Below, piece after piece: positions 26,457 through 34,597 of a stretch of 64,000 nt of DNA. Made by a program: the position numbers and the translations under genes. The notes beneath the pieces are model-generated. The model was not told where the DNA came from, searched no databases, and was given only the letters and a program-made list of their open reading frames with translations. The DNA is taken from NCBI GenBank assembly GCA_045595185.1, contig JAZNZX010000005.1, forward strand, positions 29,687-93,686, in the 5' to 3' direction. This stretch comes from Fimenecus sp045595185. Lineage in GTDB: Bacteria > Bacillota > Clostridia > Oscillospirales > Acutalibacteraceae. Position 1 is the first letter of the stretch, and each line of letters opens with the position of its first letter.

Positions 26457-27722
26457 ATGGATGATAGATTATTAGCATTTAAAATTTTAAGTAAAATTGA
26501 ACACGATAAAGCATATTCAAATATAACACTTGATTCACTTCTTACCAAGTATGAAGCGACTTCTTCTGCATTTGTTTGTGCTTTGGTGTATGGTGTTCTT
26601 GAACGAAAAATTACATTAGATTTTTATTTATCAAAATTTTTAACACAACCGATAAAAAAGCTTAATCCGCAGGTTTTGACCATTTTGCGAATGGGCGTTT
26701 ATCAATTGAAATATATGGATAAAGTGCCTGTGTCAGCAGCCGTTAATGAAAGTGTAAAGCTTTCAAAAAAAGCAAAATGTGGCTTTGCATCAGGACTCAT
26801 AAACTCCGTTTTAAGAAAGATTTCATCAACTGAAATTGCATTACCTGAAACAAATAACAAAATTTATGATTTGAGTATTGCTTATTCTTGTCCTGAAAGC
26901 CTTGTAAAGCATTTTGTTGATGATTACGGATTTACATATACCGAACAGATTTTAAAGGAATCTGTTGGCGCAGTACCTTTGTTTATAAGAGTTAATACTT
27001 TAAAAATATCAACTGATGAATTGATTTTAAAATTATCAGAAGAGAGTATTACAGCAAATAAATGCGATGATTTTCCATCATCATTGGAGATTACAGATGG
27101 TAAATCCATCTTTAAATCTGACAGCTTTGAAAAGGGTTATTTTCACGCTCAGGATTTAGCGTCGCAGAAGTGTATAAATCAACTTAATCCTCAAAAAGGT
27201 GATGTTGTTTTTGATATGTGTGCTGCTCCGGGTGGTAAATCGTTTACAATGGCAGAGTCAATGGAAAATATCGGTGAAATTTATTCCTTTGATTTATATG
27301 AACATAAAATAAAACTCATTGATGATGGTGCAAAAAGACTTGGTATTGATATAATTAATGCTACAATAGGTGATGCGTCTGTTTTTAACCCCAAATTACC
27401 AAAAGCTGATAAAATACTTTGTGATGTTCCTTGTGCCGGTCTTGGAGTTATAAGACGCAAACCTGAGATAAAGTATAAAGATTTTGGTTTTATTGACAAA
27501 TTATGCGAATTGCAATATAATATTTTAAATAATGCGTCGTTATATTTAAAGGACAAAGGTGTTCTAATGTATTCCACTTGTTCTTTAAGTAAAAAGGAAA
27601 ATCAGGATGTTTGCGAAAGGTTTTTACGCGAACATAAGGAATTTAAAAATGGCGGAATGACAACTGTTGAACCGTGTCATAATTCCGATGGGTTTTTCTA
27701 TGCAAAATTGATTAAGGAATAA
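26457..27722 (+). CDS. rsmB: 16S rRNA (cytosine-967-C5)-methyltransferase
   Basis: The 421-residue enzyme has an N-terminal NusB-like RNA-binding domain (about 1-140) and a C-terminal SAM-dependent domain with DMCAAPGGKSF, CDVPCAGLGVIRRKPEIK and STCSLSKKEN, where the two Cys residues are the catalytic pair of m5C methyltransferases. It follows yugP by one base and precedes rlmN by 5 bases, keeping the conserved rsmB-rlmN order. Confidence 0.95.
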   Translation: MDDRLLAFKILSKIEHDKAYSNITLDSLLTKYEATSSAFVCALVYGVLERKITLDFYLSKFLTQPIKKLNPQVLTILRMGVYQLKYMDKVPVSAAVNESVKLSKKAKCGFASGLINSVLRKISSTEIALPETNNKIYDLSIAYSCPESLVKHFVDDYGFTYTEQILKESVGAVPLFIRVNTLKISTDELILKLSEESITANKCDDFPSSLEITDGKSIFKSDSFEKGYFHAQDLASQKCINQLNPQKGDVVFDMCAAPGGKSFTMAESMENIGEIYSFDLYEHKIKLIDDGAKRLGIDIINATIGDASVFNPKLPKADKILCDVPCAGLGVIRRKPEIKYKDFGFIDKLCELQYNILNNASLYLKDKGVLMYSTCSLSKKENQDVCERFLREHKEFKNGGMTTVEPCHNSDGFFYAKLIKE

Positions 27723-27727
27723 TATAA

Positions 27728-28762
27728 ATGCTCAAGGATATTCGTTCATTAAGTTATGATGAGCTTGCAAATGAAATAACAGAGCTTGGATTTCAAAAAT
27801 TCAGGATTAATCAGATTTTTTCATGGATACATGAAAAACGTGTTTCATCCTTTGATGAAATGACAAATATTTCAAAGGATATGCGAGCAAAATTATCTGA
27901 ATATTTTTATTTTGATAATTGTACAATCAATACAAAGCTTGTTTCAAAAATTGACGATACGGTTAAATATCTTTTTACACTTTCTGACGGTGAATATGTT
28001 GAAAGTGTTGTTATGAAATATAAATACGGATATTCAATTTGTATCTCAACTCAGGTTGGTTGTAAAATGGGATGTACATTCTGTGCATCTGCAATCGGTG
28101 GCTTTGTCCGTCAACTGACAGCAGGTGAGATGCTTTCTGAAATTTATACTGCTCAAAAAGATTTAAACATAAAAATAAATCATCTTGTTTTGATGGGTAC
28201 AGGTGAACCCCTTGATAATTATGATAATGTAATGAAGATGCTTAAGCTTATTACTGACGAAAAAGGTCAGAATATGAGTATGCGACACATTTCATTATCT
28301 ACTTGTGGAATTGTTCCTAAAATTTATGAATTGGCAGAAGAAAAGTTAGGCTTGACATTGTCTGTTTCCTTACATGCACCTAATGATAATATTCGTAATT
28401 CATCAATGCCTGTAAACAAAACATATAACATTGATGAATTGTTAAAAGCGTGTAAATACTATTCCGATACAACAAGTCGCAGAATATCATTTGAGTATGC
28501 TATGATAAAAGATGTAAATGATAGTGATAGTTGTGCAATTGAGCTTGCTAATAAATTAAAGAATATTTTGTGTCATGTGAATCTTATTCCTGTTAATAAT
28601 GTGCGTGAAACAAATTATATAAAAAGTTCTGTTGAAAGACAGAAAAAGTTTATTGATGTATTATCTTCAAGAGGTATTACTGCAACTGTTCGAAGAACAC
28701 TCGGTAGTGATATAAATGCCTCTTGCGGACAACTTAGAGCATCTAAAAGAAAAGGTGGGTGA
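27728..28762 (+). CDS. rlmN: Dual-specificity RNA methyltransferase RlmN
   Basis: RlmN is a radical-SAM enzyme that methylates C2 of adenosine in 23S rRNA (A2503) and some tRNAs. The 344-residue protein has the 4Fe-4S cluster motif Cys112-x3-Cys116-x2-Cys119 (GCKMGCTFCAS), the MGTGEPLDNYDNV segment and a C-terminal Cys in ASCGQLR that carries the methyl group in the reaction. Synteny with prpC downstream is conserved. Confidence 0.96.
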   Translation: MLKDIRSLSYDELANEITELGFQKFRINQIFSWIHEKRVSSFDEMTNISKDMRAKLSEYFYFDNCTINTKLVSKIDDTVKYLFTLSDGEYVESVVMKYKYGYSICISTQVGCKMGCTFCASAIGGFVRQLTAGEMLSEIYTAQKDLNIKINHLVLMGTGEPLDNYDNVMKMLKLITDEKGQNMSMRHISLSTCGIVPKIYELAEEKLGLTLSVSLHAPNDNIRNSSMPVNKTYNIDELLKACKYYSDTTSRRISFEYAMIKDVNDSDSCAIELANKLKNILCHVNLIPVNNVRETNYIKSSVERQKKFIDVLSSRGITATVRRTLGSDINASCGQLRASKRKGG

Positions 28763-28767
28763 GTATA

Positions 28768-29496
28768 TTGAGAATAGTGGCAAAAACTGATATTGGACTT
28801 GTTCGTTCATCAAATCAGGATTCATATGCAGCAGGCGAATTGCCGGGTTCAGTTGCTTGGGCTGTTGTTTGTGATGGTATGGGTGGTGTTGCAGGTGGAA
28901 ATTACGCAAGTTCAACTGCAGTAAATATTATTTCAAAAAGAATATCTTCATCATATAGACCCGGTATGAGTGGTACATCAATAAAAAATATGCTCACATC
29001 TGCAATCGTTGCAGCAAACATCAGTGTCTATGATATGGGTCAGGCTGATTCAGAGCTTACGGGTATGGGAACAACAGTTGTTGTTGCTATTATTGCCGAT
29101 GAATCAGTATATATTGCCCATGTTGGTGACTCAAGAGCTTACATTTTGTCAGATGGTAAACTTACTCAGCTTACAAAAGACCATTCATTTGTTCAGGAAA
29201 TGGTTGATAGTGGTAAATTAAGTGCTGATGAAGCAAAGGATGACCCAAGAAAAAATCTGATTACCCGTGCATTGGGTGTTAATGACGACATTCGTGTTGA
29301 TTTTTGTCAGGAATTTATAACAGAAAATGAAGTTCTTATTTTATGTACTGACGGTCTTACAAATTATGTTGAACCTGAAGAAATTAGTGAACTTACTATT
29401 GATAACAAATTCTATGAATATGCTGAACGACTTGTAAACAGAGCCAACGAAAATGGTGGTGGCGATAATATTACGGTTGTTACATTGTCTTACTAA
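28768..29496 (+). CDS. prpC: PP2C-family Ser/Thr phosphatase (PrpC/Stp)
   Basis: PrpC reverses phosphorylation by PrkC. The 242-residue PP2C protein has the metal-binding motifs RSSNQDSYA, VCDGMGGVAGG, AHVGDSRAY, LCTDGLTNYV and GGGDNITVV. AGGTGGGTGA lies 5 bases before a TTG at 28768, so this start is preferred over the GTG at 28759, which overlaps the rlmN stop codon. The gene is coupled to prkC 24 bases downstream, giving a kinase-phosphatase pair. Confidence 0.93.
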   Translation: MRIVAKTDIGLVRSSNQDSYAAGELPGSVAWAVVCDGMGGVAGGNYASSTAVNIISKRISSSYRPGMSGTSIKNMLTSAIVAANISVYDMGQADSELTGMGTTVVVAIIADESVYIAHVGDSRAYILSDGKLTQLTKDHSFVQEMVDSGKLSADEAKDDPRKNLITRALGVNDDIRVDFCQEFITENEVLILCTDGLTNYVEPEEISELTIDNKFYEYAERLVNRANENGGGDNITVVTLSY

Positions 29497-29519
29497 TTTG
29501 GGTGAAAGGAGTATAAGTA

Positions 29520-31664
29520 ATGGATAACTTTTGTGGAAAACGACTTGACGGAAGATATGAAATAAAAGAGATTATCGGCGTTGGTGGTATGGCCGTTGTA
29601 TATAAGGCTTATGATAATATTGACGACAGAATTGTTGCGATTAAAATTCTAAAAGATGAATATCTTTCAAATGAAGAATTTAAACGCAGGTTTAAAAACG
29701 AATCAAAAGCAATTGCTGTTCTTTCTCATCCAAATATTGTTCGCGTTTTTAATGTTAGTTTTGGTGACAGAATTCAATATATCGTTATGGAGTATGTGAA
29801 CGGTATTACTTTGAAAGAATATATTGAGCAACAAGGTGCAGTAAATTGGAAAGAAGCTGTTCATTTTATGGGACAGATTCTTGCAGCGCTTCAACACGCT
29901 CATGATAAGGGAATTGTTCATCAGGACATTAAGCCACAGAACATTTTACTTCTTCAGGATGGCACAATTAAAGTTACTGATTTTGGTATTGCAAGATTTA
30001 GTCGTGTTGATTCTAATACAACATCTGACAAAGCAATTGGTTCAGTTCACTATATCAGTCCTGAACAGGCAAGAGGTGAGGTTACTGACGATAAAGCAGA
30101 TATTTATTCTGTTGGCGTTGTAATGTATGAAATGCTTACAGGTCAGTTGCCATTCCAATCTGATAGTGCAGTTTCTGTTGCTATTATGCAGCTTCAACAA
30201 GAGCCTAAATCTCCTCGTGAAATTGTTCCATCAATTCCACTTGGACTTGAACAGATTACAATGAGAGCTATGCAGAAAAGTCCAAGCAGTCGATATGGTT
30301 CTGCCGCTGAAATGCTTATGGATATCAACGAATTTAAGAGAAATCCTTCTATTAAGTTCGATTATAATTATTTTGTTGATAGCGAGCCTACAAAGTATAT
30401 TAGAACTAATACTGTTTCAAATAGAGAACAAAGGGTTCAAAATGACAATGCAACAACCGAAAAGAGTGCTATGAATAAGACAACAGCAGTTATGATGGGT
30501 GCTGTTGCAGGTATTATTGTATTAGCATTGATTATCGGTGCAATTCTAATGGGAACAAGCAATCAAAAAGTTGAAGTTCCTAATTTTACAGGCTTTAATT
30601 ATTATACACAGATTGAAAATGTAAACACATATACTGATGTTTTTAATTTTGAAATAAAAGTTGAAGAAAACTCTACTTTAGAAGATGGTACAGTTATCAA
30701 TCAGGACCCGATTTCAAGCACTAAGGTTAAAAAAGGTTCAACAATTACTCTTACTATTGCACAAAAAAACAGTATTTTACTTGATGCTTCGATAATCGGT
30801 ATGACAGAGGAAAAAGCAAAGAGTTATCTTAATTCAAGGAGTATTATTTCAACTGTTATTACTGAATATTCTGATAGCGTTGCTCCTGGTTGTGTTATTC
30901 GAACATCTCCTGAAGTTGGTTCGACCGTAAGAATTGGTTCTGAAGTTGTATTGTATATTGCAACTGATGTTCAGGATACTGTTAAAATGCCTGACATTCA
31001 GGGTACAACAAGAGAAATGGCTGAACAGGCTCTAAGAGCTGCTGATTTGGAAGTTGGTGTAGTAACAGAAGTAAATAGTGAACTCGAAGCAGGTGTCGTT
31101 GTTCAGCAAAGCGTTGAAAAAGATACTGAAGTTCCAATCGGTTCAAAAATTGATTTTTCAGTAAGTAACGGTATTCCGCCTGCATCATCAGTTGATGTTT
31201 ATGTCACATTACCATCAGTTAATAAGCCGGGTATTCTCAAGATATACCTTAACAGTAATCTTTTCTATACATCCGAAGAACTTTATCTTAACGGAGCTAC
31301 AAAACAATTTACATTATCTGGTTCAGGTTCTGACAATACCTATACTATAACAATTGATGATTCTCCTGTTCAGAAGGGTAAGGTTGACTTTACACAGGAA
31401 CCTGCTGTGATTACTGAAGTTGAAGAAATCACGTTTGAAAACAAAGTTGTATTGATTAATGTTGAAGGAATGAGAGAACAAGAAGCAATTGAAAAATTGA
31501 AAAATGCAGGATTTAAAAATGTTGAGACCGTTAAGCAACCAAGTATGACTGTTCCATACGGTGTTGTAATTTCACAGACACCTAATGCTGACGGAATAAC
31601 AAAGTTTTCAACAAATGAGTCCATTACATTGAATGTTAGTTCAGGTGCTCCTGCAACCTATTGA
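29520..31664 (+). CDS. prkC: PASTA-domain Ser/Thr protein kinase (PrkC-type)
   Basis: The 714-residue membrane kinase senses peptidoglycan fragments in relatives and controls cell wall, spore and virulence processes. The kinase domain (10-275) has the Gly loop GVGGMAVVY, Lys42, a catalytic segment His134-Gln-Asp136-Ile-Lys138 and DFGIARF. The usual HRD arginine is replaced by Gln, so it is a non-RD kinase. A helix at about 321-345 is followed outside by three PASTA repeats (about 350-557), an extra beta-rich domain (about 557-640) and a last PASTA repeat (about 645-714). Confidence 0.94.
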   Translation: MDNFCGKRLDGRYEIKEIIGVGGMAVVYKAYDNIDDRIVAIKILKDEYLSNEEFKRRFKNESKAIAVLSHPNIVRVFNVSFGDRIQYIVMEYVNGITLKEYIEQQGAVNWKEAVHFMGQILAALQHAHDKGIVHQDIKPQNILLLQDGTIKVTDFGIARFSRVDSNTTSDKAIGSVHYISPEQARGEVTDDKADIYSVGVVMYEMLTGQLPFQSDSAVSVAIMQLQQEPKSPREIVPSIPLGLEQITMRAMQKSPSSRYGSAAEMLMDINEFKRNPSIKFDYNYFVDSEPTKYIRTNTVSNREQRVQNDNATTEKSAMNKTTAVMMGAVAGIIVLALIIGAILMGTSNQKVEVPNFTGFNYYTQIENVNTYTDVFNFEIKVEENSTLEDGTVINQDPISSTKVKKGSTITLTIAQKNSILLDASIIGMTEEKAKSYLNSRSIISTVITEYSDSVAPGCVIRTSPEVGSTVRIGSEVVLYIATDVQDTVKMPDIQGTTREMAEQALRAADLEVGVVTEVNSELEAGVVVQQSVEKDTEVPIGSKIDFSVSNGIPPASSVDVYVTLPSVNKPGILKIYLNSNLFYTSEELYLNGATKQFTLSGSGSDNTYTITIDDSPVQKGKVDFTQEPAVITEVEEITFENKVVLINVEGMREQEAIEKLKNAGFKNVETVKQPSMTVPYGVVISQTPNADGITKFSTNESITLNVSSGAPATY

Positions 31665-31674
31665 TGAGTTTTTT

Positions 31675-32550
31675 ATGGAAAAATTAAAAGGTATAATTGT
31701 TAAAGGTATTGGCGGCTTCTATTATGTTGAAGTCGCCAATGCGACATATGAATGTAAAGCAAGAGGAAAATTCAGAAAAGAACGAATAACACCTCTTGTT
31801 GGTGATACTGTCGAAATTACTGTTAATGAAAATGCTGAAAACACAATTGACTCAATTTGTGAAAGAAAGAATTTTCTTAACAGACCACCGGTATCAAATA
31901 TTGACAATTTAATAATTGTTGTTTCAACGATTGAGCCAAAGCCTAATTTTTTTGTTATAGACAAGCTTATAGCAACTGCCGAATACAAAAATATTGAACC
32001 GTATATTGTTATATCAAAAACAGATTTATCATCATATAAAGAAATTAACGATGTTTATAAAAATTCAGGTATTACAGTTATTTCTCTTGACGGTGATGAT
32101 TCGATTGAAAAAGTAAAAGCAATTATGCGTGGTAAAATCAGTGCATTTACAGGTAATTCAGGTGTTGGTAAAACTACATTGTTAAATCGACTTGATAATA
32201 CTCTCAATTTGTCAACAGGTGCAATAAGTGACAAATTAGGTCGTGGTCGTCATACAACAAGACAAGCACAACTGTTTAGTGTCTGTGACGGCTATGTTAT
32301 TGATACACCTGGTTTTTCTTCGTTTGAATTTGAAAAAACGGAAATCATTAAAAAAGATGATTTACCTTATTGTTTTAGAGAATTCAAAGAATATCTTGGT
32401 TCTTGCAAATTTACATCTTGTGCTCATGTGAACGACAAAGGATGTTCGATTTGTGAAGCAGTTAAAAATGGTGAAATAAGTGAAATAAGACATAATAATT
32501 ATGTACAGATGTATAATCAGGCAAAGGAAATCAAAGAATGGGAACTTTAA
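31675..32550 (+). CDS. rsgA: Ribosome small-subunit-dependent GTPase RsgA
   Basis: RsgA (CpgA in Bacillus) is a circularly permuted GTPase for 30S maturation. The 291-residue protein has an N-terminal OB fold, then G4/G5 (SKTDLSS) before the P-loop GNSGVGKTT (about 160-168) and DTPGFSSFE. A C-terminal zinc site is seen in CKFTSCAH with further Cys and His. The ATG at 31675 lies 10 bases after the prkC stop; the longer frame overlaps prkC and adds non-conserved residues. Confidence 0.95.
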   Translation: MEKLKGIIVKGIGGFYYVEVANATYECKARGKFRKERITPLVGDTVEITVNENAENTIDSICERKNFLNRPPVSNIDNLIIVVSTIEPKPNFFVIDKLIATAEYKNIEPYIVISKTDLSSYKEINDVYKNSGITVISLDGDDSIEKVKAIMRGKISAFTGNSGVGKTTLLNRLDNTLNLSTGAISDKLGRGRHTTRQAQLFSVCDGYVIDTPGFSSFEFEKTEIIKKDDLPYCFREFKEYLGSCKFTSCAHVNDKGCSICEAVKNGEISEIRHNNYVQMYNQAKEIKEWEL

Positions 32551-33173
32551 GTAAAAGATGTGTAATTATAGGTGGTGGCGATTGTTCCATTGTCATATTA
32601 AAAAACAATATTTTACCTGGTAATTTTATTATCTGTGCTGATGGTGGCTATGATATTGCTGATGAAGCACAAGTTGTGCCTAATCTTTTAATTGGTGATT
32701 TTGACTCTATAAAGCGTATTCCTGAAAAAGTGAATAAGATTACTCTACCCGTAGAAAAAGATGTTACAGACACAGTAGCAGCCTTTAATGAAGGCGTTAA
32801 GCTCGGATTTAATTCTTTTGTGCTTCTTGGTGGTACGGGTGGTCGTTTTGAGCACACATTTGCTAACATTTCATTGATGGCAAGTGCATCAAAAATGGGC
32901 ATTTATTTTGAAATAATTGATGATAAGCACATTTTTAGAAGTATTACAAATAGTACTTTGAAAATCAAAAGGAAAGATAATCAACAAATCTCAATTTTTG
33001 CCTTCGGTGGTAATGCAACAGGTGTCACTTTAAGTGGTTTTCACTACCCATTAAATGATTATACTCTTGATTCCTTTAATGGTGCCTTGGGTACAAGCAA
33101 TGACATTATTGAAGATTTTGGTAATATTACGGTTGAAAATGGTACATTGATTATAATAGAGACTCAAGTGTAA
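32538..33173 (+). CDS. thiN: Thiamine diphosphokinase
   Basis: ThiN converts thiamine to thiamine diphosphate using ATP. The 211-residue protein shows ICADGGYDIA, IGDFDSI, EKDVTDT and the GGTGGRFEHTFANISLM segment of thiamine pyrophosphokinases. It overlaps rsgA by 13 bases. In Bacillus rpe lies between these genes; here it is absent. No TPP riboswitch is seen upstream because the gene is internal to the operon. Confidence 0.94.
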   Translation: MGTLSKRCVIIGGGDCSIVILKNNILPGNFIICADGGYDIADEAQVVPNLLIGDFDSIKRIPEKVNKITLPVEKDVTDTVAAFNEGVKLGFNSFVLLGGTGGRFEHTFANISLMASASKMGIYFEIIDDKHIFRSITNSTLKIKRKDNQQISIFAFGGNATGVTLSGFHYPLNDYTLDSFNGALGTSNDIIEDFGNITVENGTLIIIETQV

Positions 33174-33181
33174 CAAATAAA

Positions 33182-33223
33182 ACCTCCTTGCGTATAATGT
33201 AGTAAATACATATGCAGGGAGGT
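33182..33223 (+). promoter_or_regulatory. Hairpin masking the ribosome-binding site of the 48-codon gene
   Basis: ACCTCCTTGCGTAT (33182-33195) and ATATGCAGGGAGGT (33210-33223) form a 14-pair stem with two G-U pairs and a 14-base loop. The right arm contains the whole GGGAGG Shine-Dalgarno site of the gene starting at 33230. A TATAAT-like box (33193-33198) lies across the left arm and loop, so a transcript starting near 33205 would lack the left arm and have an open site, while read-through from thiN would have it closed. Confidence 0.6.
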
Positions 33224-33229
33224 ATTTTT

Positions 33230-33376
33230 ATGGGAAGAAGAAAAAGTTCAAAAGGAATAGTTTTTATTGCTTTAGGTTTGGGGTTACTCATATCTTTGAT
33301 TCTTCCCGCAAAAGCAGTAATTGTTATTCTTGCAATTGCAATTGTAATGTGTGGAATATTTCTCTGCAAAGGATAG
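33230..33376 (+). CDS. 48-residue membrane peptide, unknown
   Basis: The frame is ATG at 33230 to TAG at 33376. The peptide starts MGRRKSSKG and is then almost wholly hydrophobic, giving two short membrane segments (about 10-25 and 28-46) separated by LPAKA, and ends CGIFLCKG. GGGAGG lies 7 bases upstream of the start. Its stop codon overlaps the ribosome-binding site of spoVM, so the two are probably translated from one message. Similar tiny basic-hydrophobic proteins are widespread in Clostridia, but I know of no assigned function. Confidence 0.7.
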   Translation: MGRRKSSKGIVFIALGLGLLISLILPAKAVIVILAIAIVMCGIFLCKG

Positions 33377-33389
33377 GGGAGGCATAAGT

Positions 33390-33476
33390 GTGAAAGTTGT
33401 GGTTATGAAGAGTCCCAAGTTATTAGGTGGAATATTGCGTAAAATCTTTGGAATACAAAAAACAGAGATTCAGTAA
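33390..33476 (+). CDS. spoVM: Stage V sporulation protein M (SpoVM)
   Basis: SpoVM is an amphipathic helix that recognises the curved forespore membrane and anchors the spore coat ATPase SpoIVA. The frame runs from GTG at 33390 to TAA at 33476, 28 codons; the Bacillus protein has 26. The N-terminal half fits the family: a short strand-like start (VKVVVMK), then SPKLLGGILRKIFG with Pro9 and the Gly-Gly pair. GGGGAGG at 33375-33381 is 8 bases from the start. The position right after thiN matches Bacillus thiN-spoVM order, which strengthens the call. It is too short for usual gene finders. Confidence 0.88.
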   Translation: MKVVVMKSPKLLGGILRKIFGIQKTEIQ

Positions 33477-33500
33477 ATTTATAATATTTATATTACCTAA

Positions 33501-33533
33501 AAAGTGCAGATACAATCACAGTATCTGCACTTT
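33501..33533. terminator. Bidirectional terminator after spoVM
   Basis: AAAGTGCAGATAC (33501-33513) and GTATCTGCACTTT (33521-33533) form a perfect 13-pair stem with a 7-base loop, between the plus-strand spoVM operon and the minus-strand GH95 remnant. Confidence 0.85.
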
Positions 33534-33547
33534 CACTTGTTATAATA

Positions 33548-34433
33548 TTATCGTTTGAATTCTATAACTTTTGTTTCGCCTTCGTTAAAAGTTACACTCT
33601 CTTTTGCTCCACCATAAACGCTGATTTCAATTGTTTGTGCTTTGTCACTTGTTACTGTGATTTTAACAGTTTCTTCATTCCATTTAACATCAACTTCTGC
33701 ATTTGTTCTTGCACGAAGACCTTAATACTTCCTTCGTTCCATTCATCAGGAAGTGCAGGTAATGCTTCAATTACACCTGTATTTGAATAAAGTAACATTT
33801 CATCAATAATGCCGATTGTACCGATTGTTGTATCTGTACAGAATACACCCCAACCACCGTAAGTATAATGGTCTGCCATCAATGATGTGTACCACGAATA
33901 TCAGTGTATTTTACACCAACCTCTGCAGTTTCATAGTCTGTCCAACGGATATAATCACTATAAAGATGTTTATTCATGGTCATACGTAATACATGAGCTG
34001 GGTGGTAGGCATAGAAATATGTTGATTGTCTTCCGTTAACATCCCAACCATCATCACCGTTAATAACAGATTGTCTTGCATCGTGAAGTTCACCTGTTAC
34101 TTCGTCAGGTGTATAACGAGGGTCATTAGATGGCATAAGGAAGTTAATGTTGTTGTAAATAAAGCTTTCAGTATATGGAGAGCCTGAGCAAAAAACACCA
34201 TTTTCACCATTACCGCTGACCATACCATCAAACCAACTGATTGTATCTTCATGCTTGCTTGGATAAGAAACAAGCTCTGTATATTCAGTTGCAAAAGCTT
34301 TTGTATGGTCATTTTTAATCATATTAACATTACCTGCCCTCATGTAGTTTAATGTCCCTGTGAATATATTACCACTTGTAACAACACACATAATGATACT
34401 TACAAATACCTTTATTCTGTTTATAATTCGCAT
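33548..34433 (-). pseudogene. GH95-like glycoside hydrolase remnant (internal deletion plus frameshift)
   Basis: The minus strand starts normally: ATG at 34433 after AAAGGTG, a signal-peptide-like N-terminus (MRIINRIKVFVSIIMCVVTS) and an N-terminal sandwich domain (ISWFDGMVSGNGENG, YHPAHVLRMTMN). Near 33893-33910 the frame jumps into C-terminal sequence (WYTSLMADHYTYGG, IIDEMLLYSNTGVIEALPALP), so the middle catalytic barrel is gone. A second break at about 33720 is consistent with loss of one G after GSIK; reading on in the next frame restores GLRARTNAEVDVKW and a stop at 33548. Family members of about 750 residues suggest loss of well over 1 kb. The likely ancestral role is fucoside or galactoside hydrolysis. 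Confidence 0.82.
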
Positions 34434-34520
34434 AAACAACACCTTTATGTATTAGATTTCATTATAGAATAATACAAAAATTTAAGTCTGTCACGATAAA
34501 TACGAGTTAAATTAAAACTA

Positions 34521-34549
34521 TTGCATTTGTTTTCTGCCAATGTTAAAAT
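34521..34549 (+). promoter_or_regulatory. Promoter of secreted 874-residue protein
   Basis: TTGCAT (34521-34526) and TAAAAT (34544-34549) are separated by 17 bases, 49 bases before the start codon. Confidence 0.5.
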
Positions 34550-34597
34550 CATATTATAAACAGCATCTTGATTTTTCATTTGTTTAGGGGGATAATT

